Origin: Bacteriovorax sp. UBA1852
Lineage (GTDB): Bacteria; Bdellovibrionota; Bacteriovoracia; Bacteriovoracales; Bacteriovoracaceae
Direction: 5' to 3'
NCBI GenBank assembly: GCA_002338505.1
Contig: DDIK01000125.1
Coordinates: 1 to 7,502 of the forward strand
DNA: 7,502 nucleotides
The position numbers were made by a program, and so were the translations under genes. A model generated the notes under the pieces. That model did no database searches and had not been told where the DNA came from. It saw only the letters and a list, made by a program, of their open reading frames with translations. Below, piece by piece: positions 5,389 to 7,502 of this stretch (position 1 is its first letter; each line of letters begins with the position of its first letter).

Positions 5389-5865
5389 ATGATAAATAAT
5401 ATTAGAGAACACATTCAGAATAACTCAAAAGTCATATCACTTGAATATGGAGTTGGAGAAATCGTCGGCAAATCTATAATGTATGATTGTGTTGATGATT
5501 TCCTTGAAGTTCTTTATTACAAAGATCAAAAAGTGAGATACTTCTCATTTACAAAGAAGAATGACATGAGACTCTTATCTCCTAAGATGAAAGTTGAGTC
5601 AGCTCTTAAGGCATTAAGTACGAAGCTAAGTGATGAGTCAGTTCATAATGAATTTGATGAAATGAATGCTAAATTTGATAATAAGAATGTATGCTTTATC
5701 GTTAAGCGAATCGTTGATCTCTTAAGAAGAGATGATAGATCTCCTGAAGACAATCTTCTTTTAGACCTATCTATTCAAAGCCTTACTCAAGAAGTGGGGC
5801 AGGTTTACCAGGTTGATAAGATCATTGCCCGTGGAATCGTTAGTGATTTCATGAAGAGTGCGTAA
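5389..5865 (+). CDS. CarD-like RNA-polymerase-binding protein 2 (paralogue)
   Basis: This 158-residue protein is a diverged duplicate of the preceding gene. Shared landmarks are YGVGEIVGKS (20-29) against AGIGEIVEVT, VRYFSFTKKND (49-59) against INYFSMTNQKN, and RLLSPKMKVESAL (61-73) against RVLSEKKTIDKAV. The helical second half (about 95-155) has KNVCFIVKRIVDLLRRDD and SPEDNLLLDLSIQSLTQEV, matching the CarD pattern of a repressor-like helical bundle with an Asp/Glu-rich break. It starts with ATG 5389; the AGGAG (5373-5377) overlaps the stop codon of the first copy, suggesting coupled translation at a rather long 11-base spacing. Two adjacent unlike CarD-type proteins may act as a heterodimer or on different promoters; this is inference. 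Confidence 0.72.
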   Translation: MINNIREHIQNNSKVISLEYGVGEIVGKSIMYDCVDDFLEVLYYKDQKVRYFSFTKKNDMRLLSPKMKVESALKALSTKLSDESVHNEFDEMNAKFDNKNVCFIVKRIVDLLRRDDRSPEDNLLLDLSIQSLTQEVGQVYQVDKIIARGIVSDFMKSA

Positions 5866-5904
5866 AATCAGCTAGTTAAGTTGTGTTGTCCTCACTCTTT
5901 TTTT
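5854..5904 (+). terminator. Possible terminator at the end of the helicase-CarD operon
   Basis: AAGAGTG (5854-5860, inside the last codons of the CarD-like 2 gene) pairs with CACTCTT (5893-5899), and the T-run continues to 5904 (seven T). The stem is short and the loop is 32 bases, so efficiency is doubtful. No better hairpin lies in the gap before the next gene. Confidence 0.38.
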
Positions 5905-5928
5905 CAATTTTCAACTATTTATATCTAA

Positions 5929-5966
5929 GAACTAGTATAAGACTCGTATGAGACTTATACTAGTTC
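5929..5966 (+). promoter_or_regulatory. 16-pair dyad with the start codon of the pentein gene in its loop
   Basis: GAACTAGTATAAG (5929-5941) is the exact reverse complement of CTTATACTAGTTC (5954-5966). After an A/A mismatch (5942, 5953), CTC and GAG pair and leave a four-base loop GTAT (5946-5949). The ATG at 5948-5950 lies in the loop and the first stem pair. There is no Shine-Dalgarno upstream. TATAAG at 5936-5941 sits seven bases before the ATG as a -10 box would for a leaderless transcript. The dyad could be an operator overlapping the promoter, or an RNA hairpin that blocks initiation. Confidence 0.6.
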
Positions 5967-7081
5967 CTATATTATCTTTTCTTTTTATACTTAATTCCGC
6001 AAGCGCTGTTACTTTGTTTCCAGAAGACGGTTCCTTGGAAATTAAGAAGTGGTATTATTCACCAAACGAAATCTCATATGTTTATAAAGATGAAGATCAT
6101 TTTGATGACGTTCTCAATGCATTTAGAAGTGTTAATATTGAGCCCATCAATACTTCCATAGGCCATTTCTTTCAGGATATTGGACTTTTTGATATTGATG
6201 GAAATTTAGTTCTACAGCATGTTCCTATATATAACCGTTCTTCTAATACTCTTCATAGTTATGAACGTTATTTTTCTGGCTTTACGATGGAGGTTTTCAC
6301 TCCTCCAGACTGGGGAGATAATTATATCGTTAATTTATTAAGACCCGATGATGCTCGTTCTCTTGGCGTAGGTTTTAAGCAACTTCGAAAGACCTTTATT
6401 GAGGGTGGGGCCACAATTAGCGGCCGTTTTAAGAATGGAGATGACTATGTCATCGTAAACCACTCGACTTATCTAGGAATGAAGTACTACTTTGAAGATA
6501 CTATATCTAGAAATATTTCTGAATCTCAAATTATAGAAATCATCGAGCGAGAACTCAGTTTAAAAGCAGGGAATTTTATTTATCTTAAAGGAACTAGTAG
6601 TATTCATCTTGATACCATTATGAAGGCACTTCCAGGTGGTAAAATTCTTATTGATGACCCCAACCTTAAAGTAGAATTGTTACAAAGATTAAAAAGATCA
6701 TCGAATAATGAGGTCATAAGTAATTACCTCAATTATGAGTCAAATCATCTCAATACTTTCAAAAATAAAGCGCTGTTTAAAGCTTATGAGCAATTAAAAG
6801 ATAGATTTGTTGTCTATCGAATTCCTGGGGCATTTACTAGAATGAAGACTTCGAACGGTTTCTCTTATCCTCTTAAAGATATTAACTTCTTTAATGGTGT
6901 TTCAGGTTCATATAATGACAGTCAGTATTTCATCACGAATAAGGCCTCACTTGTCCCTGAGCTAGAAGCTTTTTGGACAGGAGAGCTTATAAAACTTGGT
7001 TTTGATAAAAGTCTTATTATGTATCCAGGAGTTTATCGTGGAAATGCCGGACTTGACTGTCTTGGAAGTCCATCACCTTAG
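5948..7081 (+). CDS. Exported pentein-superfamily protein (agmatine/peptidyl-arginine deiminase-like)
   Basis: This 377-residue protein has a signal peptide (residues 1-20, core LILVPILSFLFILNSASA), so it is exported. I recognise the motif order of guanidino-modifying enzymes. E152-G-G starts FIEGGATISGRFKNGDDYVIVN (compare EGGN in agmatine deiminases). H220-L-D222 lies in SIHLDTIMKALPGGKILIDDP (compare GHxD in agmatine and protein-arginine deiminases). NGVSGSYNDSQYFITN at 316-331 follows, and then C371 in AGLDCLGSP near the C-terminus, where the family has its catalytic Cys (typically HCxT). These would supply the Glu/His/Asp/Cys active site that deiminates arginine-type guanidino groups. 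The substrate is unknown; a free guanidine or protein arginine is possible. Identity to characterised members must be low, so this is a motif-level call. No in-frame start lies upstream, as TAG occurs at 5933-5935. Confidence 0.62.
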   Translation: MRLILVPILSFLFILNSASAVTLFPEDGSLEIKKWYYSPNEISYVYKDEDHFDDVLNAFRSVNIEPINTSIGHFFQDIGLFDIDGNLVLQHVPIYNRSSNTLHSYERYFSGFTMEVFTPPDWGDNYIVNLLRPDDARSLGVGFKQLRKTFIEGGATISGRFKNGDDYVIVNHSTYLGMKYYFEDTISRNISESQIIEIIERELSLKAGNFIYLKGTSSIHLDTIMKALPGGKILIDDPNLKVELLQRLKRSSNNEVISNYLNYESNHLNTFKNKALFKAYEQLKDRFVVYRIPGAFTRMKTSNGFSYPLKDINFFNGVSGSYNDSQYFITNKASLVPELEAFWTGELIKLGFDKSLIMYPGVYRGNAGLDCLGSPSP

Positions 7082-7084
7082 TGG

Positions 7085-7502
7085 CTAAAAATTAAGTATC
7101 GCAGAAAGTTTTATATTGTTCACTTCGTTTTTAGAATCATCACTATTTATACTATCACTATGAATATACTCCGCTGCAAGTTCAAGATTCTTAATCACAA
7201 CAATATAAGACAGGTAGTAGTAGTCTAGTTCAAAGTTACCAGACTCAGATCGTGTCTGATGATTCCACCCAAGAAGTATTGTTTTATTCTTCTGTAGACG
7301 ATGACCAAGTATCAGCTCAACACCATCAGAGTGAACAAACTTATTACTCTTTTCATCGAGTTCAAGATCTTTCGCTCGTGAGTATACTCCATTTAATAGA
7401 AAATCTGAGTAATCAACTTTAAATCCATATGTAAGAGATAATTGTGATTCACTATTTCCATTATTATCAAACATGAGATTAATCGTAGACATCCCAAGGG
7501 TT
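7085..7502 (-). CDS. C-terminal part of an outer-membrane beta-barrel protein (partial)
   Basis: The minus-strand frame is open from the right edge of the window to a TAG at 7085-7087. An internal ATG at 7492 is preceded in frame by Thr-Leu-Gly, so the true start probably lies beyond the edge. The roughly 138 visible residues show alternating hydrophobic/polar strands separated by short Asp/Asn/Ser/Gly-rich turns: SQLSLTYGFKVDYS, LLNGVYSRA, GVELILGHRL, TILLGWNHQTR, YYYLSYIVVI, LELAAEYIHS. It ends in a strand with C-terminal Phe (NIKLSAILNF), the signal recognised by the BAM complex. A porin-like or general barrel protein is likely; no specific family is recognised. It converges on the pentein gene with only three bases between stop codons. 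Confidence 0.72.
   Translation of the reverse strand, partial: TLGMSTINLMFDNNGNSESQLSLTYGFKVDYSDFLLNGVYSRAKDLELDEKSNKFVHSDGVELILGHRLQKNKTILLGWNHQTRSESGNFELDYYYLSYIVVIKNLELAAEYIHSDSINSDDSKNEVNNIKLSAILNF

Overview
The window is AT-rich and gene-dense, on a bacterial chromosome. Several traits fit a low-GC member of the Bdellovibrionota, such as the Bacteriovorax/Halobacteriovorax group. These are an outer-membrane barrel ending in Phe, several Sec signal peptides, an RRM RNA-binding protein, a DEAD-box helicase and tandem CarD-like proteins. This placement comes from gene content and protein style, not from a marker gene. I see no tRNA, rRNA, CRISPR array, insertion sequence or integrase.

Layout. 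(1) About 1-89 holds the last 28 codons of a plus-strand gene entering from the left. (2) 228-2415 is a tight plus-strand group. It encodes an exported serine hydrolase of the class C beta-lactamase/6-aminohexanoate hydrolase type, a small exported Cys-rich protein overlapping it by one base, and a duplicated integral membrane protein that appears split in two by a one-base frameshift near 2020-2023. (3) 2708-5865 is a coherent nucleic-acid module: RRM protein, an 80-residue SH3/Tudor-like protein, terminator, DEAD-box helicase, CarD-like 1, CarD-like 2. (4) 5948-7081 encodes an exported protein with the motif order of the pentein (guanidino-group-modifying) superfamily. (5) 7085-7502, on the minus strand, is the C-terminal end of an outer-membrane beta-barrel protein; its stop codon lies 3 bases from that of the pentein gene.

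How the parts may work together. In region 3 an RNA-binding protein and an RNA helicase with similar Arg/Gly-rich tails sit beside three small proteins whose folds (UvrD/CarD/TRCF-type SH3 or Tudor-like) are known in relatives to touch RNA polymerase. This suggests a locus coupling transcription with RNA remodelling, perhaps in cold adaptation. Two genes in it, the 80-residue protein and the helicase, each have an AU-rich hairpin that pairs with their own Shine-Dalgarno sequence. This is what an RNA thermometer or a helicase/RRM-sensitive translational switch would look like.

The most noteworthy signals are the two Shine-Dalgarno-sequestering hairpins, a 16-bp near-perfect dyad that puts the pentein gene's start codon in its loop, the split duplicated membrane protein, and the serine hydrolase's partner protein, which looks like a detached domain of other serine hydrolases.
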